64,000 nt of DNA from an uncultured Gelidibacter sp. (GCF_947500795.1 NZ_CANMTE010000005.1:180591-244590), one strand, 5' to 3'. Shown: positions 32,573-43,088, counted from the stretch's first letter. Notes: generated from the sequence alone by a model not told the origin. A program made the numbers and translations.

Positions 32573-33859
32573 ATGTTATATCAACGCAGTAGTAGTTTAT
32601 TCAAGGAAGCAGAAAAAGTTATTCCAGGTGGCGTTAATTCGCCCGTAAGAGCATTTGGAGCCGTTGGTGGTACGCCTATTTTCGCGAAATCAGCCAAAGG
32701 TGCCTATGTGCATGATGAAGATGGTAATCGATACATCGATTATATAAATTCTTGGGGTCCAATGATCCTCGGTCACGCTTTTGAACCCGTAGTGAATGCG
32801 GTTATCGAAAAAGCGAAACAAGGCACCTCTTTTGGAATGCCAACCGCTATAGAAACAGAAATTGCCCAATTGGCAACGTCTATGGTTCCTAATATTGACA
32901 AAATACGATTCGTTAATTCTGGTACAGAAGCTTGTATGAGTGCTGTCAGATTAGCGCGTGGTTATACTAAAAGAGATAAAATCATCAAGTTTGCAGGCTG
33001 TTACCATGGGCATAGTGATTCGTTTTTAATCGCTGCTGGTTCTGGTGCCGTCACTTTTGGAACGCCTAATAGTCCAGGGGTTACTCAAGGTACTGCAAAA
33101 GATACGCTCTTGGCAACCTACAATGATATAGATAACGTAAAGCAATTGTTGGAAGCGAATAAAGGCGAAATAGCCTGTATCATTATTGAGCCAGTTGCCG
33201 GAAATATGGGATGTATTCCTCCAAAAAACGACTTTTTAAAGAAATTGAGAGCGGTATGTGATGAACACAATGTGCTGTTGATTTTTGATGAGGTGATGAC
33301 CGGTTTTAGGCTAGCTCCAGGTGGTGCACAAGAGTTGTTTAATGTAGATGCTGATATTGTGTGCTTCGGGAAAGTCATTGGTGGCGGATTGCCAGTAGGT
33401 GCATTTGCTGCGCGTAATGAAATTATGGATTATTTAGCGCCAAATGGTCCAGTATACCAGGCAGGAACGTTAAGCGGGAATCCATTAGCTATGGCGGCAG
33501 GATTGGCGATGTTGCAACATTTGGATAAAGACGTCGCTGTATTTACACGTTTGGCTGAAAAAACTGAGTATTTACACAAAGGGATTGCGAAAGCACTTGA
33601 GGCGAATAACATAGAACATACCATTAATAGAACGGGCTCTATGATTTCCATCCATTTTGAATCTCACGAAGTGGTAGATTTTGCAACGGCAGCAAAAGCA
33701 AATAATGAACGCTTTAAACGCTTTTTCCACGGGATGCTTAAGGAAGGTGTTTATATTGCGCCAAGTGCCTTCGAAACTTGGTTTATTAGTGATGCACTAT
33801 CTTACGAAGACCTCGATGCGACTATTAAAGCAGTCGATACTGTTTGTAAAGATTTATAA
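32573..33859 (+). CDS. hemL: Glutamate-1-semialdehyde 2,1-aminomutase
   Basis: HemL converts glutamate-1-semialdehyde to 5-aminolevulinate for tetrapyrrole synthesis, using PLP or PMP. The 428-residue length is standard. N-terminal [16 protein letters not shown] (about 19-34), the phosphate-binding and FDEVMTGFR segment (about 237-245) and the PLP lysine near 266 in [14 protein letters not shown] are all present. It is followed by a strong terminator. Confidence 0.96.
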   Translation: MLYQRSSSLFKEAEKVIPGGVNSPVRAFGAVGGTPIFAKSAKGAYVHDEDGNRYIDYINSWGPMILGHAFEPVVNAVIEKAKQGTSFGMPTAIETEIAQLATSMVPNIDKIRFVNSGTEACMSAVRLARGYTKRDKIIKFAGCYHGHSDSFLIAAGSGAVTFGTPNSPGVTQGTAKDTLLATYNDIDNVKQLLEANKGEIACIIIEPVAGNMGCIPPKNDFLKKLRAVCDEHNVLLIFDEVMTGFRLAPGGAQELFNVDADIVCFGKVIGGGLPVGAFAARNEIMDYLAPNGPVYQAGTLSGNPLAMAAGLAMLQHLDKDVAVFTRLAEKTEYLHKGIAKALEANNIEHTINRTGSMISIHFESHEVVDFATAAKANNERFKRFFHGMLKEGVYIAPSAFETWFISDALSYEDLDATIKAVDTVCKDL

Positions 33860-33863
33860 TAGC

Positions 33864-33898
33864 AAAAAGGGATTTAAAATTATTTTAAATCCCTTTTT
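33864..33898. terminator. Bidirectional terminator after hemL
   Basis: AAAAAGGGATTTAAAAT and its exact reverse complement are separated by a single base, ending in a T-run. It separates hemL from the convergent small periplasmic gene. Confidence 0.85.
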
Positions 33899-33921
33899 TA
33901 ATAATTCTAACCAACTTAAAA

Positions 33922-34365
33922 TTACTGTTTCTTCTTGTCGTGATCTTTCATATGAGATCTGTTACGAGTTCGTTTTTGACTCATTTTCTCCCATTTTTCG
34001 TACTGCTCTGCAGATAAAACCGTTTTCATTTTCTTCTTCATCGCAATCTGACGGTCCAAACGCTCATTTTTCATTTTTAAGAGCTCTTCTTTAGACATCG
34101 ATTGTTCTGCTTTATCCTTAGACATGGCAGCTTTTTTATTCGCTCTGAATTTCGCTTCTTCTAAAAAGATAGCTGAAACTTCTTTCTGTTGTTTATCATT
34201 CAAGTCAAGTTTTAAAGTCATTTGTTTGGCCTTAAGCTGAGCTGATTCTTCAGGAGTATAGTGCATTTTAGATTCAGCATGCTCTTTACTCATGTTTCTT
34301 TTATGCTCTTGTGCGGAAACTTGTAACGTCGCAAAAGCCACTAATATCATAACTAATTTTTTCAT
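33922..34365 (-). CDS. Small periplasmic helical protein, Spy/CpxP- or DUF4890-like
   Basis: A 147-residue protein with a signal peptide (MKKLVMILVAFATLQVSA, cleavage near 18) and a mature part that is almost wholly charged and helical, rich in Lys, Met and Glu. Two units, LKLDLNDKQQKEVSAIF (about 51-67) and MKTVLSAEQYEKWEKM (about 113-128), are of the LTxxQ type seen in Spy/CpxP proteins. A periplasmic chaperone or metal-stress role is possible but not shown. Confidence 0.68.
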   Translation of the reverse strand: MKKLVMILVAFATLQVSAQEHKRNMSKEHAESKMHYTPEESAQLKAKQMTLKLDLNDKQQKEVSAIFLEEAKFRANKKAAMSKDKAEQSMSKEELLKMKNERLDRQIAMKKKMKTVLSAEQYEKWEKMSQKRTRNRSHMKDHDKKKQ

Positions 34366-34564
34366 AATGTCTTCTATTAAGATTATACTGCTTGGACTGA
34401 TAATTTCGGGAAAGGTTTAACTGAGCGCTGTGTTAGAGTTTGATTAAACGTGTTTTAGAGGCCAGTTATAGCGTTTGATATGTCTGACTTGGTCTTTGTT
34501 TATTAAGCCATGTAATGCGCTTTAAAAGAATTAATAGTTACATTTAACAGGTAAACAAGAATAC

Positions 34565-35854
34565 ATGAAATCAAAATTTATTGATGAATTGCCAGTATTG
34601 GTCAAGAATCAGGTTATTTCAGAAGAAACTGCTTCCAGAATTAGAGCTTATTACAATTCACAAGAGTCAGATTCGCCAAATAAGCTATTTACTGTTTTTG
34701 GGGTTTTGGGGTCGTTATTGGTTGGCCTGGGGATTATCTTAATATTGGCTCATAATTGGGATGATTTTTCACGAACTCTGAAAACTGTTCTCGCATTTTT
34801 GCCTTTAGTAATTGGACAGATATTGGCAGGCTATACTATTTTGAAAAGGAAAGGTACCACTTGGAACGAAGCTACGGGCACATTTCTCTTTTTTGCGGTA
34901 GGTTCAAGTATCGCGCTGGTGAGTCAGATTTATAATATTCCTGGAGATTTAAGTGTGTATGTTCTAACATGGATTGTCCTCTGTATGCCATTAATTTATT
35001 TGCTAAAATCGAATGCGGTGGCTATACTCCATATTGTTTTTTCAACGTTTTATGCGTGTAGTATGGGTTATGGATTCAATCCGCCAACTGAAGCGCCATG
35101 GTGGTTTCTTGTGCTGTTTGCATTTGTGATGCCACATTATTTAATGATGTTAAAAGATAGACCGGAATCTAATATGGTTTCCATTTTTAATTGGCTGCTG
35201 CCCTTGAGTGTGGTCATCACTTTAGGCGCTTTTTTAGAGCGTCATGGCGAATTGGGATACTTGATGTATGTCATTCTTTTTGGTCTTTTTTATAATATTG
35301 GGAAACTTCCCATTTTTGACGCCCAAAAATTAAGACGGAATGGATATTTGGTGTTAGGCTCTGTCGGTACTGTGGTGATGCTTTTAATAATGAGTTTTAA
35401 TGGCGTTTGGGATTTTGAATGGACTACAGAATTGTTTTCGTCGCGAGAATTTTTTATGACGCTGATTCTATTCGGTATTGCGTTGGCAGTGCTGATGTAT
35501 CTTAATTCACGTCAATTGCTACAATGGATAAACCCTTTTCACTATGTATTTATTCTATTTACACTATTGTTTTTTAGCGGGATGACTTTTGCGTTGGCTG
35601 CAACCATTCTTATTAATATGCTCGTACTGACGCTCGGATTAATCACCATAAAAACAGGTGCAGACAAATTCCATTTTGGAATCCTTAATTACGGATTGCT
35701 CATCATTACGGCCTTGATTGTGTGTCGTTTTTTTGATACTGATATGAGTTATGTCATCAGAGGGCTTCTGTTTGTAAGTGTCGGAATTGGATTTTTTCTA
35801 ACGAATTATGTGATGCTGAAACGGAAAAAATCTGCTGTAAAAACTAATGCTTAA
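34565..35854 (+). CDS. DUF2157 multispanning membrane protein
   Basis: A 429-residue inner-membrane protein with a short cytoplasmic N-terminus (1-45) and about 11-12 hydrophobic segments. The first, with GSLLVGLGIILILAHNWDDF (about 50-69), is the recognisable DUF2157 signature. Its function is unknown. The adjacent GDYXXLXY gene is its usual partner in other bacteria. A 199-base gap upstream (34366-34564) shows nothing I can name. Confidence 0.85.
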   Translation: MKSKFIDELPVLVKNQVISEETASRIRAYYNSQESDSPNKLFTVFGVLGSLLVGLGIILILAHNWDDFSRTLKTVLAFLPLVIGQILAGYTILKRKGTTWNEATGTFLFFAVGSSIALVSQIYNIPGDLSVYVLTWIVLCMPLIYLLKSNAVAILHIVFSTFYACSMGYGFNPPTEAPWWFLVLFAFVMPHYLMMLKDRPESNMVSIFNWLLPLSVVITLGAFLERHGELGYLMYVILFGLFYNIGKLPIFDAQKLRRNGYLVLGSVGTVVMLLIMSFNGVWDFEWTTELFSSREFFMTLILFGIALAVLMYLNSRQLLQWINPFHYVFILFTLLFFSGMTFALAATILINMLVLTLGLITIKTGADKFHFGILNYGLLIITALIVCRFFDTDMSYVIRGLLFVSVGIGFFLTNYVMLKRKKSAVKTNA

Positions 35855-35858
35855 AACG

Positions 35859-36416
35859 ATGAAAACAATACCTGTATTTTTAATGTTTGTTGTGGTGGTT
35901 TTGGCCCAACTATTGGTCCCTGCCAAAATGATTTTCGATCAAGAAAAAGTCATCAGCAAAGGAACTGCTTATAGGTTTAAAACAGCACCTGTAGATCCGT
36001 CCGATCCTTTTAAGGGAAAATATATTCATTTGAATTATAAACTTAATTCGGCTGCTTCCACTGATTCGACGTGGGTTTATGGCGCTCCAATTTACCTTTC
36101 ATTGGCAACTGATTCTTTAGGATTTGCGAAGTTGCATCGTATTTCAAAAGACACTCCTAATCATCAAAATTACGTTAAGGCAAAAGTTAATTGGTATAAT
36201 GCCCATGATAAAACGGTAACTTTTTCATTGCCTTTTGATGAGTTTTACATGAATGAAACCAAAGCTTATGATGCGGAGATAGCGCATGTTAAAGCACAGC
36301 GGGATTCAGTGGTCAATAACACCTATGCTTTGGTGTATGTTTTAAATGGAAGGGGTGTGCTTGAGAATGTGTTTATCAATAACATTCCCATTGCTGAATA
36401 TGTTGAAAAGGAGTAA
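35859..36416 (+). CDS. GDYXXLXY-domain protein
   Basis: A 185-residue protein anchored by one N-terminal membrane segment, with the GDYXXLXY-type motif present as DPFKGKYIHLNYKL (about 45-58). These proteins are encoded next to DUF2157 proteins and probably form a membrane complex with them; no activity is known. An in-frame ATG at 35847, overlapping the previous gene, is an alternative start. Confidence 0.83.
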   Translation: MKTIPVFLMFVVVVLAQLLVPAKMIFDQEKVISKGTAYRFKTAPVDPSDPFKGKYIHLNYKLNSAASTDSTWVYGAPIYLSLATDSLGFAKLHRISKDTPNHQNYVKAKVNWYNAHDKTVTFSLPFDEFYMNETKAYDAEIAHVKAQRDSVVNNTYALVYVLNGRGVLENVFINNIPIAEYVEKE

Positions 36417-36455
36417 GTTTTCAAAGTAAGAACAGCTCAGAATAGATCTAAAATA

Positions 36456-36488
36456 AAAAATGCTTCAAGAATTTCTTGAAGCATTTTT
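36456..36488. terminator. Bidirectional terminator
   Basis: ATGCTTCAAGAA and TTCTTGAAGCAT pair around a single T, with A5 before and T5 after. It serves both converging genes. Confidence 0.83.
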
Positions 36489-36508
36489 ATATACATAAGA
36501 TTTAAATA

Positions 36509-39010
36509 CTATTTGCGCAATGGATTTAAAATCGCATCAATACGCTCTAAAGCATCTCTTAAATGGATTTTGCTCATCGTATCTCCGGTTCTTGACAAAC
36601 CAGCTCTGATAGCGCTTTCTAACGTTTTCAGTTCTGCTCTTGCAATCGCTCTGATGTCAGATTGATTTACATCAACATTAGTTCTAGAAACAAAACGTCT
36701 AAATTGAGAAGGAACTGGCGTTTGATCTTTAGTCATCAAATAGTTCATACGGTCAATATATCCTCTTTGAAGATTTCTTCTGTATGCATCTATAGCTTTT
36801 CCGCTGTTCAATTCGCTAAAAATACCTTTACGTAAATCTTGCATCATGTTTAATAAACCATAAGCATCTCTACCGTTAGTAGTTTCATTTTCAATCATAC
36901 GTTGCATTCTTCCAAAATCGAGAATGTTATCAAGCGTGTTGATTTGCATGCCTCTGATGCGCTCTAAAGTACCGTCAAATTCAATTTTGTTGAAAATTTC
37001 AGTGTCTATTAACCACTCAGGAGTATCGAACAATTCTTTTTGAAGGAATTGTAAAGCCTCTTTTTGTTTTTCTTTTACAACCGGCGTGTAGACTGCACCT
37101 TCTTGATCGTAAGTTTTATAAACTTCATAAACACCACCAATATTTGCAGTTACATGACCCATATAACGGTTGTATTGGCCTAAGACTTGCTCGTACATCG
37201 TGCCTAAATCGCTATAATCTTTGCCTTCTTCAGCAGTCCATTTGATAAGGTTTGGAACAATGCGTTTTAAGTTAGCAATTCCGTAAGAACTTGCTTTCAT
37301 AGCATCATCACCTAAGTCTTCAGTTTGAGCACTTGGGTCAATGACACCACCACTTTGTTGTCTTCCAAAACGATACATTGGATCTCCAGCATGCTTAAGA
37401 ATCCAGCTGTCTAAAGTTTTCTTTTCGTCTTCTGGAGTTTCAGCATCTAAAATAGGACGGTAACCCCATTCGATGGCGTACTTGTCATAAATACCAATAT
37501 TCGGCATTAATGCAACACCTTCATCACCTGGTTGAGCGATGTAATTAAAACGTGCATAATCCATAATAGATGGTGCAGTTCCGTATTTTTTAGTGAATTC
37601 AGGATCACGTAAATCGTCCACTTTATAAGCGGAACTACTTGCCATGTTGTGAGGTAAACCTAATGTATGGCCAACTTCGTGAGAAGACACAAAACGGATC
37701 AAACGTCCCATGATGTCATCTTTAAATTTCACAGTTTGTGCATCAGGATTGATAGCTGCTGTTTGAACAAAGAACCAGTTGCGTAACAACGTCATTACGT
37801 TATGGTACCAGTTGATGTCACTTTCTAAAATTTCACCACTTCTTGGGTCACTTACGTGAGGACCATTGGCATTAGGGATTGGAGAAGCCAAGTAGCGTAC
37901 TACAGAATAACGGGCATCTTCAGGGCTCCAGTCTGGATCTTCTTCTATCGTTGGAGGATTTTTTGCGATGATGGCGTTTTTAAAACCTGCCGCTTCAAAA
38001 GCGACTTGCCAATCTTCGATTCCTTGCTTAATGTATTTACGCCATTGTTGCGGGGTAGCTCTATCTATATAGTAAACAATTTGTTTTTTAGGCTCTACCA
38101 ATTCGCCACGCTTAAATTTCTCAATATCTTCATCTTTCACTTCAAGACGCCATCTGTCTAAATAAGTTACTCTTTTACTTTCATGAGCATCTAAACCATA
38201 ATCAATTTGTGCACTTGTAAACCAACCAACACGTTGATCAAACATTCTGCGTTTCATTGGAACTTTTGGAAGCAACACCATAGAGTTATTAAGTTCTATA
38301 GAAATGGCACCACTTGCAGCATTTGATGGCGGCTCACTTGCGCTATAGGTTTTTACATGGCGAGATTCAATATTTAAAGGGTAACTTCTTATACTTTCAA
38401 TGTATGATAAATCGCTATCCAAACGGGTTACTTTATATTGTTTTCTTGGACGATCTGGTAATCCAAATGGTTTTACATCCTTACTGAATAAGTCCGTCAC
38501 ATTAATAACTGTAGACAAAGAATCCTTGCCGATAGCTTTAATAGGGAAGCTGAAAATAACCGGTTCAAAGTTAGAATTCACAACCGCTTCATGTACAGGA
38601 AGGGTGTCATTGGCAACGACGCTGTGAGATACCATACGAAGTAAAACTCTTTTGTCCTTTTTTTGCCAACGCAACACTTGCTCGTCTTGTTTACCGCCAC
38701 CAAAACCTAGGCCACTGGCCGTTTTAGCAATTCGGGTAACCATAAGCATTTCGCGCTCAAATAATGAATCTGGAATTTCATAAAAGTAGTTTTCATCTAC
38801 TTTGTGGACAGTAAATAATCCAGGATCACTTTTGGCATCCTTTGTAATGACTTTGTTGTAGGGCTGGATGTCATCTTTTCCAGGTTTTTTTGCTGCACTT
38901 GAGTCAGCAGTAGCGGCAGGTGATGATTTAGATGCTTTTTTTGTAGTTGCACAAGATGTAACTAGAAAAAAAGAAGCCATAACCATTACGCTTAGGGTAA
39001 TTTTTTTCAC
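36509..39010 (-). CDS. Large zinc-dependent metalloprotease lipoprotein (DUF5117/DUF4953 type)
   Basis: An 833-residue envelope lipoprotein with the lipobox VTSC (about 17-20) and a central metzincin-like zinc motif HEVGHTLGLPHN (about 445-456). The long N-terminal part matches the DUF5117/DUF5118 layout. Its likely role is extracytoplasmic proteolysis; the substrate is unknown. I use the GTG at 39010, which begins the lipoprotein signal; an in-frame ATG at 39052 would add 14 residues. It is transcribed alone. Confidence 0.85.
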   Translation of the reverse strand: MKKITLSVMVMASFFLVTSCATTKKASKSSPAATADSSAAKKPGKDDIQPYNKVITKDAKSDPGLFTVHKVDENYFYEIPDSLFEREMLMVTRIAKTASGLGFGGGKQDEQVLRWQKKDKRVLLRMVSHSVVANDTLPVHEAVVNSNFEPVIFSFPIKAIGKDSLSTVINVTDLFSKDVKPFGLPDRPRKQYKVTRLDSDLSYIESIRSYPLNIESRHVKTYSASEPPSNAASGAISIELNNSMVLLPKVPMKRRMFDQRVGWFTSAQIDYGLDAHESKRVTYLDRWRLEVKDEDIEKFKRGELVEPKKQIVYYIDRATPQQWRKYIKQGIEDWQVAFEAAGFKNAIIAKNPPTIEEDPDWSPEDARYSVVRYLASPIPNANGPHVSDPRSGEILESDINWYHNVMTLLRNWFFVQTAAINPDAQTVKFKDDIMGRLIRFVSSHEVGHTLGLPHNMASSSAYKVDDLRDPEFTKKYGTAPSIMDYARFNYIAQPGDEGVALMPNIGIYDKYAIEWGYRPILDAETPEDEKKTLDSWILKHAGDPMYRFGRQQSGGVIDPSAQTEDLGDDAMKASSYGIANLKRIVPNLIKWTAEEGKDYSDLGTMYEQVLGQYNRYMGHVTANIGGVYEVYKTYDQEGAVYTPVVKEKQKEALQFLQKELFDTPEWLIDTEIFNKIEFDGTLERIRGMQINTLDNILDFGRMQRMIENETTNGRDAYGLLNMMQDLRKGIFSELNSGKAIDAYRRNLQRGYIDRMNYLMTKDQTPVPSQFRRFVSRTNVDVNQSDIRAIARAELKTLESAIRAGLSRTGDTMSKIHLRDALERIDAILNPLRK

Positions 39011-39200
39011 GATGTTAGGAGTTTTGAAAATTAAAAAAGGGAAAATACACAATACCTAACGTACTTGAAGTGTTGCTAAATATTTTAATATATTTTTAAC
39101 AATTGCAAGGGTGTTAGCGCTGAAATCTTTGTTTCATTTTAATGATGTGATAACCGATTTACCAATAAAAAAAATTGAAGCTTTAGAAGAATTTATTATG

Positions 39201-40106
39201 CTATTTTTTAAGATATCCTACGAGCATGGCATGATCAGATTCAGGATAATTAAATTTTTTGAGTAGGATAGGAGTCATCGGTTTTCTTGCGAAAATTTGA
39301 TCAAGCTCCAGCAGCGGGATTTCGAAGGGCCAAGTGGCGGTAAAACCTTGTCCGTAGTTAGAAAACCTTGTATAATCTCTTTCAAAAGCTTTAAAATGGA
39401 CACTTTCTCGAGGCGCATTAAAATCGCCAACAATAAGATCAGTGTTTCTTTGAGAAGCCAATTTTAAAACGGTGCCGATTGCTTTTTTCTTGTCCATGGT
39501 TGGACTTTGGAAAATATCAGTAACGGCAAATGAAATAGCACCGCTAGGCAATTGTGCTTCTATGAAATTGACATGATAGCTGGCGTTTTCCATTAGGTAA
39601 TCAGCTTTGGTTATGCTTCCTTTGACGCCCACCATCATAAAGCCTCCTAGGATTCGAAATTCGTAAGATGGGAAGGTAGAGGATAAAAGTTCTAGGTCAT
39701 CTTCCGAAGCGTATTGCGTTTCCACAAGACCAATCACATCGGGTTTTATGATTGATATGCGTTCTACAAGCACATCAATAGGAAGTTCCCATCCATCTGC
39801 AGCATTCCAAAACAACACTGTTGTGGCGTCTTCAGGAATGTCCGTATGCCTTGAAAAATTATAGGAGGAGCTGAACCAATAAGCGGTTAAGCCTAAAATC
39901 AGAATAAGTCCTGCAATAAAATAGGTCCTTGTTTTATAGAATAGAAGGGTGATCACGCATCCCAAGAATATCAAAATAGGTAGCGGAAATGCGTAAAAGA
40001 AAATCTGTAAAAATTGGAAATGATCCTTGACTATAAAATGCATTATTAACAAAAAAGCATATGCAATTACTGCACATGCTTTTATAATTAATTTAGATGT
40101 TTTCAT
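39201..40106 (-). CDS. Endonuclease/exonuclease/phosphatase-family membrane protein
   Basis: A 301-residue protein with three N-terminal membrane segments (about 7-25, 32-55, 60-80) and an EEP-family catalytic domain outside the cytoplasmic core: catalytic Glu in GLVETQ (about 138), GDFNAP (about 222) and the terminal SDH motif (about 290). The substrate could be a phosphoester or nucleic acid. It starts 5 bases after lysS and is probably cotranscribed with it. Confidence 0.85.
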   Translation of the reverse strand: MKTSKLIIKACAVIAYAFLLIMHFIVKDHFQFLQIFFYAFPLPILIFLGCVITLLFYKTRTYFIAGLILILGLTAYWFSSSYNFSRHTDIPEDATTVLFWNAADGWELPIDVLVERISIIKPDVIGLVETQYASEDDLELLSSTFPSYEFRILGGFMMVGVKGSITKADYLMENASYHVNFIEAQLPSGAISFAVTDIFQSPTMDKKKAIGTVLKLASQRNTDLIVGDFNAPRESVHFKAFERDYTRFSNYGQGFTATWPFEIPLLELDQIFARKPMTPILLKKFNYPESDHAMLVGYLKK

Positions 40107-40111
40107 GGTTT

Positions 40112-41800
40112 TTATGCGAGGTCAACAAACAAACCATCGTCTGTTTTGGTCACTTTGGCCAAGTTGTTTTTGGTCAATCCTTTTATGGTGGCATCCCATT
40201 TTTTATTGCTCAAACCAGATTGTGCTTTTAAAGCATTTAAATCGATAGGTGCATTAGATTTTAAGATAGCAAATACTGCTTTTTCCTCATCCGTCATGGC
40301 TACAGCTTTCTTCTCTGGCTTCATTTGCGGGAAGAATAAAACTTCTTGTATCGACTGATTGTTGGTCAGATACATGATAAGACGGTCCATCCCGATACCC
40401 ATTCCTGATGTTGGAGGCATCCCATATTCTAAAGCGCGTAAGAAATCATAATCGATCACTCCTGTTGCCTCATCATCACCTTTTTGAGCCAATTCTTTTT
40501 GGTGCTCAAAACGTTCACGTTGGTCAATAGGATCGTTTAATTCTGAATAGGCGTTCGCAATTTCCTTACCACATACCATTAATTCAAAACGTTCCGTCAA
40601 CTCAGGATTGTCGCGGTGTTCTTTACACAGCGGACTCATTTCTTTAGGGTAATCTGTGATGAAAGTTGGTTGGATGTAATTGCCTTCACATTTTTCACCA
40701 AAAATCTCGTCAATTAATTTCCCTTTACCCATCGTATCGTCTACTGCAATACCCATGTCTTTAGCTGCCTGTCTAATTTCGTCTTCCGTTTTCCCTGTAA
40801 TATCAAAACCTGTAAAGTGTTTGATAGAATCGGTCATGGTAACGCGTGCATAAGGCGCTTTAAAGTTGATGTTGTGCTCTCCAAAAGTAGCCTCAGTGGT
40901 GCCATTAACAGCTACGGCGCAATGCTCCAATAACTGCTCACAGAATTCCATCATCCAATTGTAATCTTTATAAGACACGTAGATCTCCATTGCTGTGAAC
41001 TCCGGGTTGTGCGTACGGTCCATCCCTTCATTTCTGAAGTTTTTAGAAAATTCATAAACACCGTCAAATCCACCAACGATTAATCGTTTTAGATACAATT
41101 CGTTTGCAATTCTCATGTATAACGGAATATCCAAACTGTTATGATGTGTTATAAATGGGCGTGCTGCTGCACCTCCTGGGATTGGTTGTAACACAGGGGT
41201 TTCAACTTCAAAATACCCTGCATCATTGAAAAACTGACGCATGGCATTGTATAATTTGGTACGTTTAATGAAAACCTCTTTAACTTTCGGGTTCACCACC
41301 AAATCAGCGTAACGTTGTCTGTAACGTTGCTCAGGATCTGTAAACGCGTCATAAATAACGCCGTCTTTTTCTTTTGGTAATGGTAACGGTTTTAGAGATT
41401 TACTTAAAAGTGTAAAATCTTTAACTTTTACTGTTTTTTCGCCCACTTGAGTGCTGAACAGTTCGCCCTCGAGGCCAACAAAATCACCAAAATCCAACAG
41501 TTTTTTGAACACTTCGTTGTATTTGGTTTTATCGTCTCCTGTACAGATTTCATCTCTGTTGAAATACGCTTGAATCTTGCCTTCAGAATCCTGTATTTGA
41601 GCAAAACTAGCTTTTCCTTGGACTCTCATTGACATCAATCGGCCAGCAATAACAACCTTCTTGCCTTCTTCAAACTTTTCCTTTACCTGTTTGGAAGTAT
41701 GGTCTACAGGATATAAATTGGCTGGATATGGATTGATACCCAACTCACGTAATTTGTCTAATTTCTCTCTACGGATAAGTTCTTGTTCTGAAAGTTGCAT
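40112..41800 (-). CDS. lysS: Lysyl-tRNA synthetase, class II, with C-terminal extension
   Basis: LysS charges tRNA-Lys with lysine. The 562-residue protein has the OB-fold anticodon domain (about 50-150) and the class II core: motif 1 around 180-200, motif 2 in FRNEGMDRTHNPEFTAMEIY (about 257-276) and motif 3 in GIGMDRLIMYL (about 475-485). Beyond the core it carries about 60 extra residues (about 503-562) with a small winged-helix-like look, which E. coli LysS (505 residues) lacks. Confidence 0.95.
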   Translation of the reverse strand: MQLSEQELIRREKLDKLRELGINPYPANLYPVDHTSKQVKEKFEEGKKVVIAGRLMSMRVQGKASFAQIQDSEGKIQAYFNRDEICTGDDKTKYNEVFKKLLDFGDFVGLEGELFSTQVGEKTVKVKDFTLLSKSLKPLPLPKEKDGVIYDAFTDPEQRYRQRYADLVVNPKVKEVFIKRTKLYNAMRQFFNDAGYFEVETPVLQPIPGGAAARPFITHHNSLDIPLYMRIANELYLKRLIVGGFDGVYEFSKNFRNEGMDRTHNPEFTAMEIYVSYKDYNWMMEFCEQLLEHCAVAVNGTTEATFGEHNINFKAPYARVTMTDSIKHFTGFDITGKTEDEIRQAAKDMGIAVDDTMGKGKLIDEIFGEKCEGNYIQPTFITDYPKEMSPLCKEHRDNPELTERFELMVCGKEIANAYSELNDPIDQRERFEHQKELAQKGDDEATGVIDYDFLRALEYGMPPTSGMGIGMDRLIMYLTNNQSIQEVLFFPQMKPEKKAVAMTDEEKAVFAILKSNAPIDLNALKAQSGLSNKKWDATIKGLTKNNLAKVTKTDDGLFVDLA

Positions 41801-41941
41801 GCTGTAAAATTTTTGAATTGCAAAATTACACTATTTACAAAAATTAACAGCCTACTTTAAGGGATAGATTGCCTTCTAAAAGTAACAATTTGGATAATTT
41901 TGCGTCTTATTGGTACATCAATCATCAAAATCATTAAAATT

Positions 41942-42100
41942 ATGAGTATTTGGAGAGTATTGCTTTCTATTTTTTGTCCACCATTGGCCGTGCTTGACCG
42001 AGGTTGCGGGTCCATTATTATTGTGTTTTTACTATGGCTCTGCGGATGGGTTCCTGGCGTAATTGCAGCATTGGTAATATTAAATAATCCGAAACGGTAG
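41942..42100 (+). CDS. YqaE/Pmp3-family membrane peptide
   Basis: A 52-residue hydrophobic peptide with two membrane spans and the family signature FCPPLAVLDRGCG (about 11-23). Pmp3-type peptides affect membrane potential or stress tolerance; the mechanism is unclear. The ATG at 41942 is used because it directly precedes the family sequence. Confidence 0.85.
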   Translation: MSIWRVLLSIFCPPLAVLDRGCGSIIIVFLLWLCGWVPGVIAALVILNNPKR

Positions 42101-42104
42101 TGAT

Positions 42105-42200
42105 TCAGCTTCAGTTGGCAGTTTTCAGTTTTCAGTCTTCAGTAGGCAGTCTTTAGTTGACGGTTTTCAGTAGGCAGTCTTCAGTTGACGGTTTTTAGTA
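42105..42200 (+). repeat. CAGT-GGCAGT short-unit repeat tract
   Basis: The gap after the Pmp3 gene is filled by irregular units such as CAGTTGGCAGT, CAGTCTTCAGT and CAGTAGGCAGT. A second tract of the same kind opens the gap at 43566. The units look like decayed dispersed repeats and encode nothing. The rest of the gap (42201-42368) is AT-rich and unremarkable. Confidence 0.6.
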
Positions 42201-42368
42201 GAATAAAATTTTGAAGAGTGGCGCTCTGTGGAACTTTGTGCTTCTTTGTGTGACTTTGTGGAATAACTCACCCTTCTTCAAACTTCATACGACTTCAACT
42301 TTAAGTCTAGATTTTTTTCATCCTAACTTAACCCATCATCCATCCAAAATAGTTTAATTTTGTATCCT

Positions 42369-43085
42369 ATGAATAAAACAATTGACATTCAAGATTTGGG
42401 CCACAAGGATTACAAAGAAACTTGGGAATATCAAGAGGAATTGTTCCAATCTATTTTGGCTACTAAAATCAAAAATAGGAGAGAAGAGGCTGCTTTGGAA
42501 ACGCCGAATTATTTGTTGTTTGTAGAGCATCCCCATGTGTATACCTTAGGAAAAAGTGGCGATTTTTCTAATCTTTTATTAAGTGAAGAGCAACTCACCC
42601 AAAAGGGAGCAACCTTCTATAAAATAAATCGTGGCGGCGATATCACCTACCACGGACCGGGACAGGTTGTGGGTTATCCAATTCTCGATTTGGAGAACTT
42701 TTTTACGGACATTCATAAATACATGCGTTTTTTAGAGGAGATGGTCATCTTGACCCTTGCGGAGTACGGACTCAAAACGGAACGCAGCCCTGGAGAAACA
42801 GGTGTGTGGCTGGATGTAGGAACACCTTTTGCGCGAAAAATTTGTGCGTTGGGAGTTAGAGCAAGTCGCTGGGTAACCATGCACGGATTTGCACTTAACG
42901 TCAACGCTGATTTAGGCTATTTTGACAATATCATCCCGTGTGGTATTCGTGGGAAAGCCGTAACGACATTAAATGTCGAATTGGGTGTTGATAAGGTAGA
43001 CGAGGCTGAAATTAAAGCCAAACTCTTAAAGCACTTTTTAAAGCTCTTCGAAGCGGTGCCACATCAAGAAAAAGTTACTTTTTAA
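42369..43085 (+). CDS. lipB: Octanoyltransferase LipB
   Basis: LipB moves octanoyl from acyl-carrier protein to the lipoyl domains of enzymes such as 2-oxoacid dehydrogenases, including the E2 in this window. The 238-residue protein has the HGPGQVVGYPILDL signature (about 97-110), the GVWL/KICALGVRASRW region (about 147-168) and the catalytic Cys/Lys pair in IPCGIRGKAVT (about 191-201). The ATG at 42369 is preferred to an upstream TTG. Confidence 0.94.
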   Translation: MNKTIDIQDLGHKDYKETWEYQEELFQSILATKIKNRREEAALETPNYLLFVEHPHVYTLGKSGDFSNLLLSEEQLTQKGATFYKINRGGDITYHGPGQVVGYPILDLENFFTDIHKYMRFLEEMVILTLAEYGLKTERSPGETGVWLDVGTPFARKICALGVRASRWVTMHGFALNVNADLGYFDNIIPCGIRGKAVTTLNVELGVDKVDEAEIKAKLLKHFLKLFEAVPHQEKVTF

Positions 43086-43088
43086 ACT

